NCBI RefSeq assembly: GCF_001724605.1
Contig: NZ_MEEX01000004.1
Coordinates: 186,001-250,000, forward strand
Length of the DNA stretch: 64,000 nt
Direction of reading: 5' to 3'
Source of the DNA: Phenylobacterium sp. SCN 70-31
GTDB taxonomy: Bacteria > Pseudomonadota > Alphaproteobacteria > Caulobacterales > Caulobacteraceae
Part shown: one piece after another, positions 1 to 12,106 of the stretch
Layout of the letters: each line of letters starts with the position of its first letter
Position numbering within the stretch: the stretch's first letter is position 1
Notes under the pieces: model-generated
The model's input: the letters and a program-made list of their open reading frames with translations, nothing else
Told to the model about the DNA's origin: nothing
The model's database searches: none
Program-made: the position numbers and the translations under genes

Positions 1-2270
1 GCTCCGGTGATCGCCTCGGCGAGGTCGACGAACAGGCGTGGGCGGTCGGCCGCCGCCACCACGACCTCCGAAGCGTTCAGGTCCGGGCGGACGCGGCCCT
101 CGGCGGCGCTGCCCGCGGCCTTGGCCGCGCGGGCGAGGCGGGCGTGGATCAGCACCTCCTCGTCGCTGAACGCCGTGAAGTAGGCGTCCTCCATCGCGTC
201 GCCCCAGCTCTCGGCCGCCCGGTCGGCCTTGGCCAGGCGGACGCGGGCGTCATAGGCCGCGTTCTCCTGATAGCGGCGCAGGGCGGCGGCGGCGTCCGAG
301 CCGCGGCCCCCCCGGAACACCGCCTCGGTGGCGTTGTAGAGCTCGCGCATGAGCTGGCCCTTCCAGCCGTTCCAGACTCCCGGCCCCACGGCGCGGATGT
401 CGGCCACGGTCAGGACGAGGAGAAGGCGCAGGCGTTCGGGCGTCTGCACGATGCGCGCGAAGTCGGCCACGGTGCGTGGATCGGAGACGTCGCGCTTCTG
501 GGCGAAGTCGCTCATCACCAGGTGGTGTTCCACCAGCCAGGCGACCAGCTCGATCTTCGAGCGGTCCAGGCCCAGGCGCTCACCCGCCTGGCGCGCGGCC
601 CGGGCGCCGGCCACTTCCTGTCCCCCGGCGCCGCCCTTGCCCGTGTCGTGCAGAAGCATGGCCAGGAACAGCGCCTCGCGGTCGGCGATCAGCGGCATGA
701 TCTGCGTGGCTAGAGGGTGGTCTTCGGTGAGCCGGCCCGCGGCGATATCGGCGATCACCCCGACGGCCCGCAGCGTATGCTCGTCCACCGTGTAGGAGTG
801 GTACATGTTGAACTGCATCTGGGCGACGATACGCCCCCACTCGGGCAGGTAGCGGCCCAGAACGCCCGCCTCGTTCATCAGCGTCAGCGTGGTGCGCGGA
901 TCGCGCCCCCGGGCCAGGATGTCCAGGAACACCCGCGCCGCGTGACCGTCTCGTCTTACGGCCGAGGTGATCAGGTTGATGTTGCGCGACGCCGCCGTGA
1001 AGGCGTCGGGATGCAGGTCGAGGTTCCGCTGGTCGGCGATCCTGAACAGTCGCAGCAGGTTGACCGGGTCCTGCCGGAAGAGTTCGGGATCGACGTCCAG
1101 CCGGCCGCCTTCCTCGGAGAAGCCGGGCTCGTCCAGCGGCTTGCGCTTGACCTTGCGGTTGGGGATGAAGCGGCTGATGCCCTTGGGCGCCATCTTCATC
1201 TGCTCGGCTTCGAGCTTGGCGGCGAACACCCGCGTCAGGGCGCCCACGTCCTTGGCGATCAGGAAGTAGCGCCGCATGAAGCGCTCGACGGCCGGCGCGT
1301 CGCCGCGGTCGCCATAGCCCATGCGCCGGGCGATCTCGGGCTGGAGGTCGAAGGAGAGGCGCTCTTCCGGCCGGCCGGTGGTGAAATGCAGATGGCTGCG
1401 GACCGCCCAGAGGAAGTCGAAGGCCACGATGAACGCCCGGACCTCGCGCCGGTCGAACATCTCCAGCTGCATCACGCGTTCCATCGTCTCGCCGGGATGC
1501 AGGTACTGGGCGATCCAGAAGAGGGTGTTGAGGTCGCGCAGGCCGCCCTTGCCCTCCTTGAGGTTGGGTTCGACCATGTAGCGGCTGGCGCCCGCGCGGG
1601 CGTGGCGTTCGTCGCGCTCCTTCAGCTTGGCCGCGACGAACTCGGCCCCCGTGCCACGGACCACCTCGTCGCGGAACCGTCGGACCAGTTCGGCCGCCAG
1701 GCGCTCGTCTCCGGTCAGGCGCCGCGCCTCCAGGATCGAGGTGCGGATGGTGTAGTCCTCGCGGCTGAGCTTGAGGCACTCCTCGACGGTCCGCGAGGCG
1801 TGGCCGACTTTGAAGCCCAGATCCCACAGGGCGTAGAGCATGTATTCGATCACGCTCTCGGCGTGCGCCGTCTGCTTGTAGGGCCGCACGAACAGCAGAT
1901 CGATGTCGGAATAGGGCGCCAGGGTGCCGCGTCCGTAGCCGCCCACCGCCATCAGCGCCAGCCGCTCGCCCTCGGTGGGATTGCGGGCCCGGAAGATGTG
2001 GACCGTGGTGAAATCGTAGAGCGCCGAGATCACCTCGTCGGTCACGCCCGAGAGCAGGCGGGCGGTCTCGATGCCGCCGGCGCCGTTCTCCAGGCGCTCC
2101 TTGGCGATCATGCGGCCGCGGAACAGCGCCGCCTTCAGGATGTCGAGCGCCGCCTTGCGCTGCGCCTGCTCGTCGCCGAGGTTCTCAAGCGCCGCCGTCG
2201 AAAGCTGCGAACGCAGCTTCACGCCGTCGACGACGTATTCCAGACGGGTGGGTTTCAGGCGCGTGGGCAT
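1..2270 (-). CDS. glnD: [protein-PII] uridylyltransferase / uridylyl-removing enzyme, C-terminus cut by window edge
   Basis: GlnD senses glutamine and adds UMP to, or removes it from, the PII signalling proteins that control nitrogen assimilation. About 756 residues are visible from the ATG at 2270. The nucleotidyltransferase motif GGYGRGTLAPYSDIDLL lies near residues 110-126, and an HD-domain motif LLHDTGKGG near residue 541 marks the uridylyl-removing site. The frame is still open at base 1, where the first ACT domain seems to begin (EVVVAAADRPRLFVDLAEA), so roughly 180 residues are missing. The start agrees with my memory of Caulobacter GlnD (MPxRLxPT). It is transcribed in the same direction as mutS, with two small genes between them. 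Confidence 0.95.
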   Translation of the reverse strand, partial: MPTRLKPTRLEYVVDGVKLRSQLSTAALENLGDEQAQRKAALDILKAALFRGRMIAKERLENGAGGIETARLLSGVTDEVISALYDFTTVHIFRARNPTEGERLALMAVGGYGRGTLAPYSDIDLLFVRPYKQTAHAESVIEYMLYALWDLGFKVGHASRTVEECLKLSREDYTIRTSILEARRLTGDERLAAELVRRFRDEVVRGTGAEFVAAKLKERDERHARAGASRYMVEPNLKEGKGGLRDLNTLFWIAQYLHPGETMERVMQLEMFDRREVRAFIVAFDFLWAVRSHLHFTTGRPEERLSFDLQPEIARRMGYGDRGDAPAVERFMRRYFLIAKDVGALTRVFAAKLEAEQMKMAPKGISRFIPNRKVKRKPLDEPGFSEEGGRLDVDPELFRQDPVNLLRLFRIADQRNLDLHPDAFTAASRNINLITSAVRRDGHAARVFLDILARGRDPRTTLTLMNEAGVLGRYLPEWGRIVAQMQFNMYHSYTVDEHTLRAVGVIADIAAGRLTEDHPLATQIMPLIADREALFLAMLLHDTGKGGAGGQEVAGARAARQAGERLGLDRSKIELVAWLVEHHLVMSDFAQKRDVSDPRTVADFARIVQTPERLRLLLVLTVADIRAVGPGVWNGWKGQLMRELYNATEAVFRGGRGSDAAAALRRYQENAAYDARVRLAKADRAAESWGDAMEDAYFTAFSDEEVLIHARLARAAKAAGSAAEGRVRPDLNASEVVVAAADRPRLFVDLAEAITG

Positions 2271-2377
2271 GGGCGAAGAGCCATATAGGCCCTTTCGTTA
2301 ACGGGCGCAGGAGGTTCGTGCTTTTCCTCGCGCGCGCCGCCCGCTATCCCGCCCGCCCAGTATGGCGTCGGGGTGAC

Positions 2378-2719
2378 ATGGGCAGGGGATCGTACCGCGG
2401 CGGATCGACCAGCCTGGGCTGGAACGCCAACCGCTATGTCGCCCCGTCGCTGACCGGCCGCACCCGGCGCGGCAAGGCCCTGGTCGAGGATCTGACCGCG
2501 CGCACCGCCCAGAGTCGCGCCGAACTGGCCGAACAGGACGAACGCGCCCGCAAGCGCCACGGCCTGGCGCCATCGAAGGGCAAGCCGGTCGCGACCACCG
2601 CCACGGCGGCCAGCGCGGGCAAGTCCGGTGTGGCTCAGGAGGTTCGCAGGCGCCTGAAAGCCGGTGGGCGGCAGGCGTTCACCGTCACGGTGGTGAAGCG
2701 GAAGCGGCCGAAGCGATGA
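2378..2719 (+). CDS. small basic hypothetical protein (113 aa)
   Basis: I do not know its function. The protein begins MGRGSYRGGSTSLGW and is rich in Arg, Lys and Ala, with a low-complexity middle and a very basic end (VVKRKRPKR). No signal peptide or membrane segment is visible. The ATG at 2378 is preferred over an upstream in-frame ATG at 2318 because the MGRGSYRGG opening looks like short alphaproteobacterial hypothetical proteins I remember. It is divergent from glnD, and its last 35 bases overlap the end of the opposing HAD gene. Confidence 0.6.
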   Translation: MGRGSYRGGSTSLGWNANRYVAPSLTGRTRRGKALVEDLTARTAQSRAELAEQDERARKRHGLAPSKGKPVATTATAASAGKSGVAQEVRRRLKAGGRQAFTVTVVKRKRPKR

Positions 2720-3320
2720 CGGCGCCGGCGCGGCGCAGGACCGCGTCGAGCGGCTCGGTCCCGTCCCAGAGCGCGCCGCCCCAGCCGGCGGCGCGGGCGG
2801 CCTCGACGTTGGCGGCCCTGTCGTCCAGCAGCATCAGGTCCGGCGGCGCGTAACCCGTGCGCGCCTCGACCGCCGCGAAGAACCTGGGGTCGGGTTTGCC
2901 GAAGCCGAGGTCGGCGGCGTAGTGCATGGCGTCGAACCGATCGCGGAAGCCCAGGACGTCCCACAGGTAGGCGGCCCGCCGGTGCTCCTGGACGGTGGCC
3001 AGATGGAGCCGGAGGCCGCCCGCGCGCAGGGCGGCGAGATCGGCCAGCAGGCCATCGTCGAGCCGGGCGTCCTTCGCGAACCAGTAATCGGCCAGGGCCT
3101 GGCTGGTCAGGTGCGGCGCATGTTCGGCCAGGACCGGGGCCAGCCGGTCGTGCAGGTCGGCGCGTCCCATCACCACGTCGTCCCAATGCGGTCCGAAGAA
3201 GTGCGCTTGCAGCGTGGCGATCGGGAGGCCGAGATCGGTCTCCATGTCGACCGCCCAGCCGCCGGGGCGCGTCGTGACGATTACGCCGTCGACATCGACC
3301 ATGAGGGCCTTCAGCGCCAT
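2685..3320 (-). CDS. HAD-superfamily hydrolase
   Basis: A 211-residue haloacid-dehalogenase-like phosphatase. Motif I is DVDGV (nucleophile D9, acid D11), motif II is T109 in HLATV, motif III is K142 in GKPDPRFF, and motif IV is the LLDD pair near 165-167. About 70 residues between motif I and the core look like an alpha-helical C1 cap. The last motif-I position is Val rather than the usual Thr. The substrate cannot be predicted. Its 3' end overlaps the convergent small basic gene. Confidence 0.85.
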   Translation of the reverse strand: MALKALMVDVDGVIVTTRPGGWAVDMETDLGLPIATLQAHFFGPHWDDVVMGRADLHDRLAPVLAEHAPHLTSQALADYWFAKDARLDDGLLADLAALRAGGLRLHLATVQEHRRAAYLWDVLGFRDRFDAMHYAADLGFGKPDPRFFAAVEARTGYAPPDLMLLDDRAANVEAARAAGWGGALWDGTEPLDAVLRRAGAVIASAASASPP

Positions 3321-3495
3321 GCTGAACTCGTGATCGTCGCAGGGCGCCGTGCACGGGAGTGTCGGCGCGAAAGTTGATACCGCTTTCCCGTCGCTGCCTC
3401 TTGTCCGCCCCCACGGACGCTTCGCGTTGGAACGCGGTGCTCAAGGTCCGCCAACTGGCCGGGGAACCCGGGTCCGATGACCCGCAGGGCCTCGA

Positions 3496-6177
<2,682 letters not shown>

Positions 6178-6257
6178 AGGAACCACGGAGGCTAAAGGAT
6201 GCGGCGGTGCCCCGCACCCCCTTGAAAGCCGGCCGGCGAGCGCCAAGCTGTGGATGA

Positions 6258-6809
6258 ATGGCGCAGGGACGTGACGATACCGGCTTCGTCGTCTTTCCCG
6301 CCGGCCCGGCCGACGCCGAGGCCCTGGCGGCCGTGCACGTGGCGTCGTGGCGCCAGACGTACCGCGGGCTCCTTCCCGATGCGTACCTGGCCCGGATGTC
6401 CGAGCCGGTGTTCGCGCGCCGGTTCGGCCACCGACTGTTGCGGCCAGGCCCCGACGAGGTCGTTCTGGCCGCGGCCGACCGGAGCGGCCTCGTGGGCTAC
6501 GCCGAGGGTGGTCCGTCGCGGCGTGGCGCGCCTGGGGAAGCCGAGATCGCCACGCTCTACCTGCTGGGCGCCGCCCAGGGCCGCGGCTTGGGGCGGCGCC
6601 TCATGATCGAGACGGCGCGGGTCCTGCAGGTCCGCGGCGCGCGGTCGCTGGTCGTCTCGGTGCTGCGCGACAATGTGCGCGCGCGCCGGTTCTACGAGCA
6701 CCTGGGCGGCTTGGGCGAAGCGCGCCGTCACGAGCCCGGTCCCGGCGGCCGCAACTGGGAGATCGCCTACGTCTGGCGCGATATCCACGAGCTCACAACC
6801 CCCCCTTGA
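6258..6809 (+). CDS. GNAT-family N-acetyltransferase
   Basis: A 183-residue acetyl-CoA-dependent N-acetyltransferase. The CoA-binding motif A is AQGRGLGRRLM, followed by the usual RDNVRARRFYEHLG helix of motif B. The N-terminal half carries AVHVASWRQTYRGLLP, typical of small GNAT proteins. The substrate is unknown. It diverges from mutS with about 80 bases between the starts and ends 11 bases from the convergent ABC ATPase gene. Confidence 0.85.
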   Translation: MAQGRDDTGFVVFPAGPADAEALAAVHVASWRQTYRGLLPDAYLARMSEPVFARRFGHRLLRPGPDEVVLAAADRSGLVGYAEGGPSRRGAPGEAEIATLYLLGAAQGRGLGRRLMIETARVLQVRGARSLVVSVLRDNVRARRFYEHLGGLGEARRHEPGPGGRNWEIAYVWRDIHELTTPP

Positions 6810-6820
6810 GGGCGCCCGGG

Positions 6821-7759
6821 CTACGTGGCTTCGGAGGTCAGCGAGACGAAGACGTCCTCCAGGTCCGGGTCCTCGGTCGAGATGTCCTTGATGTGCAGGC
6901 CCGCGGCGCGGATGGCGGCCAGCACCTGCTCGACGCTGGACTGCCCGGTGCGGTAGCCGACCGAGAAGCCGCCGGCCTTGATGAGCTTCGTCTCGAAACC
7001 CGGCAGTGTCGGGGCGGCGGTCACGGGCTCTTCGGGCGTCACCAGAACGTGGCGGGTGTCCATGCGGCGCAGCAGGGTCGTGGTGGGTTCGCAGGCGACG
7101 ACCTGACCCCGGCTGACGATGGCGATCTCGTCGCAGAGTTCCTGCGCTTCCTCCAGGTAGTGGGTGGTGAGCACGATGGTCACGCCGCGGCGGTTCAGTT
7201 CCAGCACATAGGCCCAGAGCTGGCGGCGCAGCTCCACGTCAACGCCCGCCGTCGGTTCGTCGAGGATCAGGACGGGGGGGTTGTGAACCATCGCCTTGGC
7301 CACCATCAGCCGCCGCTTCATACCCCCCGAAAGCTGGCGTACGTAGGCGTTCGCCTTGTCGGCCAGACCCAGGGCGGACAGCAACTCGTCGGTGCGACGC
7401 TCCGACGCGGGCACGGCGTACATCCCCGCGGCCACGTCCAGCGATTCGCGGGGCGTGAAGAAGGGGTCGGCGGCGATCTCCTGCGGCACCACGCCGATGG
7501 CGGCGCGGGCGTCGCGCGGGCGTTCGTCGATGTCACGCCCCCAGATCTTCACCGTGCCCGACGTCTTGCGGCAGAGGCCGGCCAGGATGTTGATGAAGGT
7601 GGATTTCCCGGCCCCGTTCGGCCCCAGCAGGCCGAAGATCGAGCCTCGCGGGACCGCCAGGTCGATGCCCTTCAGCGCCTTCATTTCGGGCGTGGTCTTG
7701 GTGGCCGCGTAGGTCTTGGTCAGCCCCCGGGCCTCGATGGCGAATTCGGGAAGGTCCAT
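6821..7759 (-). CDS. ABC transporter ATP-binding protein (ABC-2/CcmA type), orphan
   Basis: A 312-residue ATPase. The Walker A sequence GPNGAGKST is at residues 46-54, followed by the signature LSGGMKRR, Walker B VLILDEPTAGVD and the switch His in LTTHYLEEA. A C-terminal extension of about 80 residues ends in the DLEDVFVSLT motif common to drug or polysaccharide ABC-2 exporters. I start it at the ATG at 7759 because the frame extends upstream without family homology and would cross the opposing zinc-protein gene. No permease gene is adjacent, so its membrane partner must lie elsewhere. Confidence 0.9.
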   Translation of the reverse strand: MDLPEFAIEARGLTKTYAATKTTPEMKALKGIDLAVPRGSIFGLLGPNGAGKSTFINILAGLCRKTSGTVKIWGRDIDERPRDARAAIGVVPQEIAADPFFTPRESLDVAAGMYAVPASERRTDELLSALGLADKANAYVRQLSGGMKRRLMVAKAMVHNPPVLILDEPTAGVDVELRRQLWAYVLELNRRGVTIVLTTHYLEEAQELCDEIAIVSRGQVVACEPTTTLLRRMDTRHVLVTPEEPVTAAPTLPGFETKLIKAGGFSVGYRTGQSSVEQVLAAIRAAGLHIKDISTEDPDLEDVFVSLTSEAT

Positions 7760-7879
7760 GCGGAGGGGTCCTGGCCAGTCGTTGACGCGCGGCCTGTCGT
7801 TGACGCGCGGAGCGTGGGTCGCATACGTAGGGCCGCGCCGCCTCGCAGCCAAGCTGGGCGGCTGAAGGTGTTCGAGATC

Positions 7880-8161
7880 ATGGCCCGCAAAGTCGCCGCG
7901 AAGTCTTCCGAGGCAGAGCCCCAGATCCCCGCGTCCGCGGACGCGTACGTGGCGGAAGTGGTCCATGTCCGTACGCGGCGGATCGCCTGCGACGGCGTCG
8001 GCGGCGCCCTGGGCCACCCACGGGTGTGGCTGGAGATGGGCGAGGCGGATTTCGTGGAATGCCCGTATTGCGACCGCCGCTTCGTCCTGGCCCACGGCCA
8101 CGAGCGGCCCGAGGACGAGCGCCTGGCGCCGGGCGTCTACGAGGGCGCCGGCGGGCACTGA
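7880..8161 (+). CDS. zinc-finger (zf-CHCC / NDUFS6-like) protein
   Basis: A 93-residue protein whose centre carries ACDG, GHPRVW and the CPYC pair, the Cys-His-Cys-Cys layout of the zf-CHCC family. In mitochondria the NDUFS6 subunit of respiratory complex I carries the same zinc site, and alphaproteobacteria keep a short free-standing homologue. The ATG at 7880 (MARKVAAKS) sits about 120 bases from the divergent ABC ATPase start. A role in complex I assembly is inference from the family. Confidence 0.8.
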   Translation: MARKVAAKSSEAEPQIPASADAYVAEVVHVRTRRIACDGVGGALGHPRVWLEMGEADFVECPYCDRRFVLAHGHERPEDERLAPGVYEGAGGH

Positions 8162-8185
8162 GGCTCTCCCGCGCCTCGTCGGCGA

Positions 8186-9304
8186 TTAAACCCTGAGCGG
8201 CATCAGGATGTACTGGACGTCCGCATCGGCGGGGTCGAGGACAAGCGCGGGATCGTTGGGGCCGCCGAAGCGGAGCTCCATCGTCCCGCCGGAGATCTGG
8301 TCGGTGATGTCCAGGAGGTAGCGGGCGTTGAACGACAGTTCGAAGGCCTCGCCATCGTAGTCGATCTCCAACTCTTCCACCGCCTGGCCGGCTTCCATGT
8401 TGCGGACCGTGAGGACGACGCGGCCGGATTCGATGGCCATGCGCACCGAGCGGCTCTTCTCGGCCGAGATCGTCGCCACCCGGTCGACCGCCTGGGCGAA
8501 CAGCTTGGCGTCCGCCAGTACGGTGCGATGGTTGTCCTTGGGGATCACGCGCGCATAGTCGGGGAAGTTGCCGTCGATGACCTTGGACGTCAGGGCCGCG
8601 CCGCCCAGTTCCAGCCGCACCTTCTGGGGGCTGACCTGGAGGTCCACGTTCTCGCCCGCGTCGTCCAGGAGGCGACGGATTTCGCCGATGGTCTTGCGCG
8701 GCACGATCACGCCCGGCGCGCCCGCCGCGCCTTCGGGCGCGGGCATGTCGGCCAGGGCCAGGCGCGAGCCGTCTGTGGCCACGGCGCGCAGCCGCGGACT
8801 GCCGTCCACGATCAGGGTGTGGATGTAGAGGCCGTTCAGATAATACCGCGTCTCCTCGGCCGAGATCGCGAAACGGGTCTTGTCGATCAGGCGGATGAGG
8901 TCGTTCACGTCCACCGACATCCGGCCCGCGAAGCCCTCGGCCGACATCACCGGGAAGTCGCCGGCCGGCAGCACCGGCAGGTTGAAGCGGCTGCGCCCCG
9001 CGGCGACGGTGAGGCGTGGATCCTCGCCTGTGAAGCTGAGCGAGACGTCGGCGCCCTCGGGCAGCTTGCGGACGATCTCGTAGAGCGTGTGGGCGGGCGC
9101 CGTGATCTGACCGGCCTGATCCACCTGCGCCAGCGCCTCGTCGACGATCTCCATGTCCAGATCGGTGGCCGAAAAGGTCAGCCTGTCCCCCGTCGCCGAC
9201 AACAGCACGTTGGAGAGGATCGGGATCGTGTTGCGGCGCTCCACGGCGCTCTGCACGTGGCCCAGCGCCTTCAGGAGGGCGGCGCGTTCGATCGTCAGCT
9301 TCAT
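8186..9304 (-). CDS. dnaN: DNA polymerase III sliding clamp (beta subunit)
   Basis: A 372-residue beta clamp that tethers the replicative polymerase to DNA. The N-terminus MKLTIERAALLKALGHVQSAVERRNTIPILSN is diagnostic (the first residues are quoted in part here: MKLTIERAALLKALG, then RRNTIPILSN). The C-terminus ends in the conserved YILMPLRV. Length is exactly typical. About 150 bases separate its start from the end of grpE and probably hold its promoter. dnaA and recF are not in the window. Confidence 0.97.
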   Translation of the reverse strand: MKLTIERAALLKALGHVQSAVERRNTIPILSNVLLSATGDRLTFSATDLDMEIVDEALAQVDQAGQITAPAHTLYEIVRKLPEGADVSLSFTGEDPRLTVAAGRSRFNLPVLPAGDFPVMSAEGFAGRMSVDVNDLIRLIDKTRFAISAEETRYYLNGLYIHTLIVDGSPRLRAVATDGSRLALADMPAPEGAAGAPGVIVPRKTIGEIRRLLDDAGENVDLQVSPQKVRLELGGAALTSKVIDGNFPDYARVIPKDNHRTVLADAKLFAQAVDRVATISAEKSRSVRMAIESGRVVLTVRNMEAGQAVEELEIDYDGEAFELSFNARYLLDITDQISGGTMELRFGGPNDPALVLDPADADVQYILMPLRV

Positions 9305-9458
9305 TCCAGGTCCCGACTCGCCTGACGCCCTCGGGGGCGAATCACCGGAAACGGTGCTCGCCCCGAGTGGCGGGGACTGCGGACATTAGCGATTTCGCAA
9401 GGCTGTGAAAGGGGACGGGCCCCTTGTCCCACAGCAAAACGAGGCCGTTGAGCGCCGC

Positions 9459-10076
9459 TCAGGCCCGCGTATCGACCGATCCGCCCGGATCGCCTTCGCC
9501 GCCGGCGCCATAAGGATTGCCCCCCGACGAGGACGAAGGTCCGGCCTGGGCGCCGCCCCCCTTGGCGGCAACGACGACCATCGCCGGGCGCACGAGGCGC
9601 CCCAGCAGTTCGTAGCCCGCCTGCAGCGTCTGGATGACGCCGCCCGGCTCGACGCCGTCGGCGGCGGGTTGCTCCATCATGGCCTGGTGCTTGTGGGGGT
9701 CGAATTTTTCGCCCTTGGGCGGATCGATCTTCTTCAGGCCGTTCTTGTCGAAGGCCGACTGCAATTCCTTGGCCGTCATCTCGACGCCGACGACGAAGTT
9801 CCTGACCACATCCTCGCCGCTCTGCGGTGCGGCGGTCAGGGCCCGGTCGAACGTGTCGGCCACGCCCAGCAGGTCGCGGGCGAACTTGGTGATGGCGTAG
9901 GCGCGCGCGTCGTTGGCCTCGCGCTCGGCGCGGCGCTTGGTGTTCTCGGCCTCGGCGGCGTAGCGGAGCACCTGCTCCTTCAGCGCCTTGATCTCGGCGG
10001 CCATCTGCTCGACGTCCAGGGCGTCGGCCTGGGCGGCGTCGGCTTCGAAATCGGCGGGCGTCAGATCTTCGGACAT
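9459..10076 (-). CDS. grpE: nucleotide exchange factor GrpE
   Basis: A 205-residue GrpE, the co-chaperone that releases ADP from DnaK. An N-terminal acidic coiled-coil region (about residues 20-60, KALKEQVLRYAAEAENTKRR) leads to the beta domain with GVIQTLQAGYELLGRLVRPA, the family signature. The end is a disordered Gly/Ser-rich tail. It lies 15 bases downstream of hrcA in the same direction, a heat-shock pairing common in alphaproteobacteria. dnaK and dnaJ are not in the window. Confidence 0.95.
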   Translation of the reverse strand: MSEDLTPADFEADAAQADALDVEQMAAEIKALKEQVLRYAAEAENTKRRAEREANDARAYAITKFARDLLGVADTFDRALTAAPQSGEDVVRNFVVGVEMTAKELQSAFDKNGLKKIDPPKGEKFDPHKHQAMMEQPAADGVEPGGVIQTLQAGYELLGRLVRPAMVVVAAKGGGAQAGPSSSSGGNPYGAGGEGDPGGSVDTRA

Positions 10077-10091
10077 CTCTTCCTTGCGTTC

Positions 10092-11159
10092 CTATGTGTT
10101 CATCACCTGGCCCAGCACGCGGGCGGTGTAGTCCACCAACGGAATCACGCGCGCATAGTTCAGGCGGGTGGGTCCGATCACGCCGATCGCGCCCACCACC
10201 TTCTGGCCGCCCGTCATATAGGGCGCCGCGATCACAGCGGAACCCGAAAGGGAAAAGAGTCGCGTTTCGGCGCCGATGAAGATGCGGACGCCTTCACCGT
10301 CGCGGACGCCGTCCAGAAGCTGGATGAGCTGTTCCTTCTGCTCCAGGTCCTCGAACAGCGAACGGACGCGCTCCAGGTCGTCCAGCGCCTCGCGATCCTC
10401 CAGCAGGTTGGCGCGTCCCCGTACGATCAGCGCCCGCTCCTCGACGTCGCCGCCGCCCCAGGCGGCCAGGCCGTCCTCCACCAGCCGCGCGGCCGTGGCG
10501 TCCAGTTCGCGGCGCGCCCTGTCCAGTTCGACCCGCAGGTCCGCCTTGGCTTCGGTGAGGGTGCGTCCGCGCAGCCGGGCGTTCAGGAAGTTGGACGCCT
10601 CCTGGAGGGCCGACGGCGTCACGCCGATGGGCAGCCGGATGAGGCGGTTCTCCACGCTCCCGTCGTCGAAGACCATGATGGCCAGGGTCCGCTCGCCGGA
10701 AAGCGGCACGAACTCCACATGCGTCACGCCCGCGTCCCGCATCGGCGTCACCACCACCCCGGCCCCGCCGGCCAGGCCCGAGAGGATCGCCGAGGCCTCG
10801 TTCAGCGCTTCGTCGTAGTTGCGGCCGTGCGCCTTCAGGCGCGCCTCGATGTTGCGCCGCTCGTCGTCGCCGACGTCGCCCACCTCCATGAGCCCGTCCA
10901 CGAACAGGCGCAGGCCCGCGTGGGTCGGCAGCCGGCCGGCGCTGACGTGCGGCGCGCCCAGCAGGCCGAGTTGGGTGAGGTCCTGCATGGTGTTGCGGAT
11001 CGAGGCGGGCGACAGCGAGACGCCACCCTTCGACAGGGTGCGAGAGCCGACGGGCTCGCCGGTCTCCAGATAGCTTTCGACGATGCGACGGAAGATGTCG
11101 CGGGCGCGCGCATCCATGTCGGCCAGACTCGGCCCGCGGGAAAACGGCGAGGGCGTCAC
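10092..11159 (-). CDS. hrcA: heat-inducible transcription repressor HrcA
   Basis: A 355-residue repressor. The N-terminal winged helix contains [17 protein letters not shown] and [12 protein letters not shown], followed by the [15 protein letters not shown] segment typical of HrcA. HrcA binds CIRCE inverted repeats upstream of groESL-type operons. I looked for a CIRCE element (TTAGCACTC-N9-GAGTGCTAA) in its own upstream region and saw none. The GTG at 11159 is used. An in-frame ATG 14 codons later (MDARARDIF) is possible. Confidence 0.95.
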   Translation of the reverse strand: MTPSPFSRGPSLADMDARARDIFRRIVESYLETGEPVGSRTLSKGGVSLSPASIRNTMQDLTQLGLLGAPHVSAGRLPTHAGLRLFVDGLMEVGDVGDDERRNIEARLKAHGRNYDEALNEASAILSGLAGGAGVVVTPMRDAGVTHVEFVPLSGERTLAIMVFDDGSVENRLIRLPIGVTPSALQEASNFLNARLRGRTLTEAKADLRVELDRARRELDATAARLVEDGLAAWGGGDVEERALIVRGRANLLEDREALDDLERVRSLFEDLEQKEQLIQLLDGVRDGEGVRIFIGAETRLFSLSGSAVIAAPYMTGGQKVVGAIGVIGPTRLNYARVIPLVDYTARVLGQVMNT

Positions 11160-11266
11160 GGCGGCTGCTTCATCGGCCCATGGACGGGATCATCGCGATC
11201 TAGGATAAGCCCGACCTTCCCCGGCGCAAGGCGCCGACCGCTTCTGACCCTGCCGAAAGCCGAGCC

Positions 11267-11983
11267 ATGCGCCCCTCCGAACGCGCCCCAGACCTGCTGC
11301 GCCCGATCACCCTCGAGACCGCCGTAACCCGCTACGCCGAAGGATCGTGCCTGATCACAGCGGGGCATACCAAGGTCCTGGTCACCGCCAGCCTGGAGGA
11401 GGGCGTGCCCGGCTTCCTGCGCGGCAAGGGCCAGGGCTGGGTCACGGCCGAGTACGGCATGCTGCCGAGGGCCACGCATACCCGCGGGCGGCGCGAGGCC
11501 GCCGCCGGCAAGCAGAGCGGGCGCACGCAGGAGATCCAGCGCCTGATCGGCCGCTCCCTGCGCGCCGTCACCGATCTCAAGGCCCTGGGCGAGCGCCAGA
11601 TCACCGTGGATTGCGATGTGCTTCAGGCCGATGGCGGCACCCGCACCGCCTCGATCACCGGCGCGTGGGTGGCCCTGCGCCTGGCGACGAAATATCTGCT
11701 GGACGAAGGCGTCATCACCGCCGACCCCATCCTTGACCAGGTCGCGGCCGTGAGCTGCGGCATCTATGCCGGCGCGCCGGTGCTGGATCTCGACTACGAG
11801 GAAGATTCGAACGCCGAGGCCGACGCCAACTTCGTGCTGACGGGCTCGGGCGACATCGTGGAGGTCCAGGCCACGGGCGAGAAGCGGGGCTTCAGCCAAG
11901 GGGAGTTCGACACCCTCTTCGCGCTGGCCCGCAAGGGTATCGGCGAACTCTGCACGCTCCAGAAGGCCGCCACGACCGCCTGA
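11267..11983 (+). CDS. rph: ribonuclease PH
   Basis: A 238-residue phosphate-dependent 3'-5' exoribonuclease that trims tRNA 3' ends. Recognisable segments are [14 protein letters not shown] at the start, then [17 protein letters not shown] and [17 protein letters not shown]. The end ([16 protein letters not shown]) and the length are standard. It is divergent from hrcA with about 107 bases between the starts. The hrcA/grpE-rph neighbourhood is common in alphaproteobacteria. Confidence 0.96.
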   Translation: MRPSERAPDLLRPITLETAVTRYAEGSCLITAGHTKVLVTASLEEGVPGFLRGKGQGWVTAEYGMLPRATHTRGRREAAAGKQSGRTQEIQRLIGRSLRAVTDLKALGERQITVDCDVLQADGGTRTASITGAWVALRLATKYLLDEGVITADPILDQVAAVSCGIYAGAPVLDLDYEEDSNAEADANFVLTGSGDIVEVQATGEKRGFSQGEFDTLFALARKGIGELCTLQKAATTA

Positions 11984-12022
11984 CCCGCGGCCACGGTCGT
12001 CCCGAGCTGGGCGCTTCCCCAA

Positions 12023-12057
12023 ATGAAAACGGCGCCGCCCGAGAGGGCGACGCCGTT
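12023..12057 (-). terminator. rho-independent terminator of the 34-aa gene
   Basis: Read on the minus strand, a 13-base stem (AACGGCGTCGCCC) with a four-base loop and one internal mismatch pairs with GGGCGGCGCCGTT and runs straight into TTTTC. On the plus strand no T-run follows, so it serves the minus-strand small gene rather than rph. Confidence 0.7.
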
Positions 12058-12069
12058 GATCTGTCCAAA

Positions 12070-12099
12070 GCTCTCCCAGGGGGGAGGAGGGGGGAGAGC
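12070..12099. repeat. inverted repeat / hairpin just after the 34-aa gene
   Basis: GCTCTCCC (12070-12077) and GGGAGAGC (12092-12099) form a perfect 8-base stem around a G-rich loop, 8 bases past the stop codon of the small minus-strand gene. There is only a three-T run after it on the minus strand. It may slow polymerase or protect the 3' end of the short mRNA ahead of the stronger terminator at 12023-12057. Confidence 0.5.
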
Positions 12100-12106
12100 G
12101 TTCGGA

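Noticed and set aside
717..2288. Long plus-strand open frame opposite glnD
   Set aside because: It is the mirror of a GC-rich coding frame. It has no recognisable motif, and glnD on the other strand is certain.
11160..11266. Possible CIRCE element upstream of hrcA
   Set aside because: I looked for TTAGCACTC-N9-GAGTGCTAA or a close variant. Only a short GGCGC/GCGCC repeat is present.
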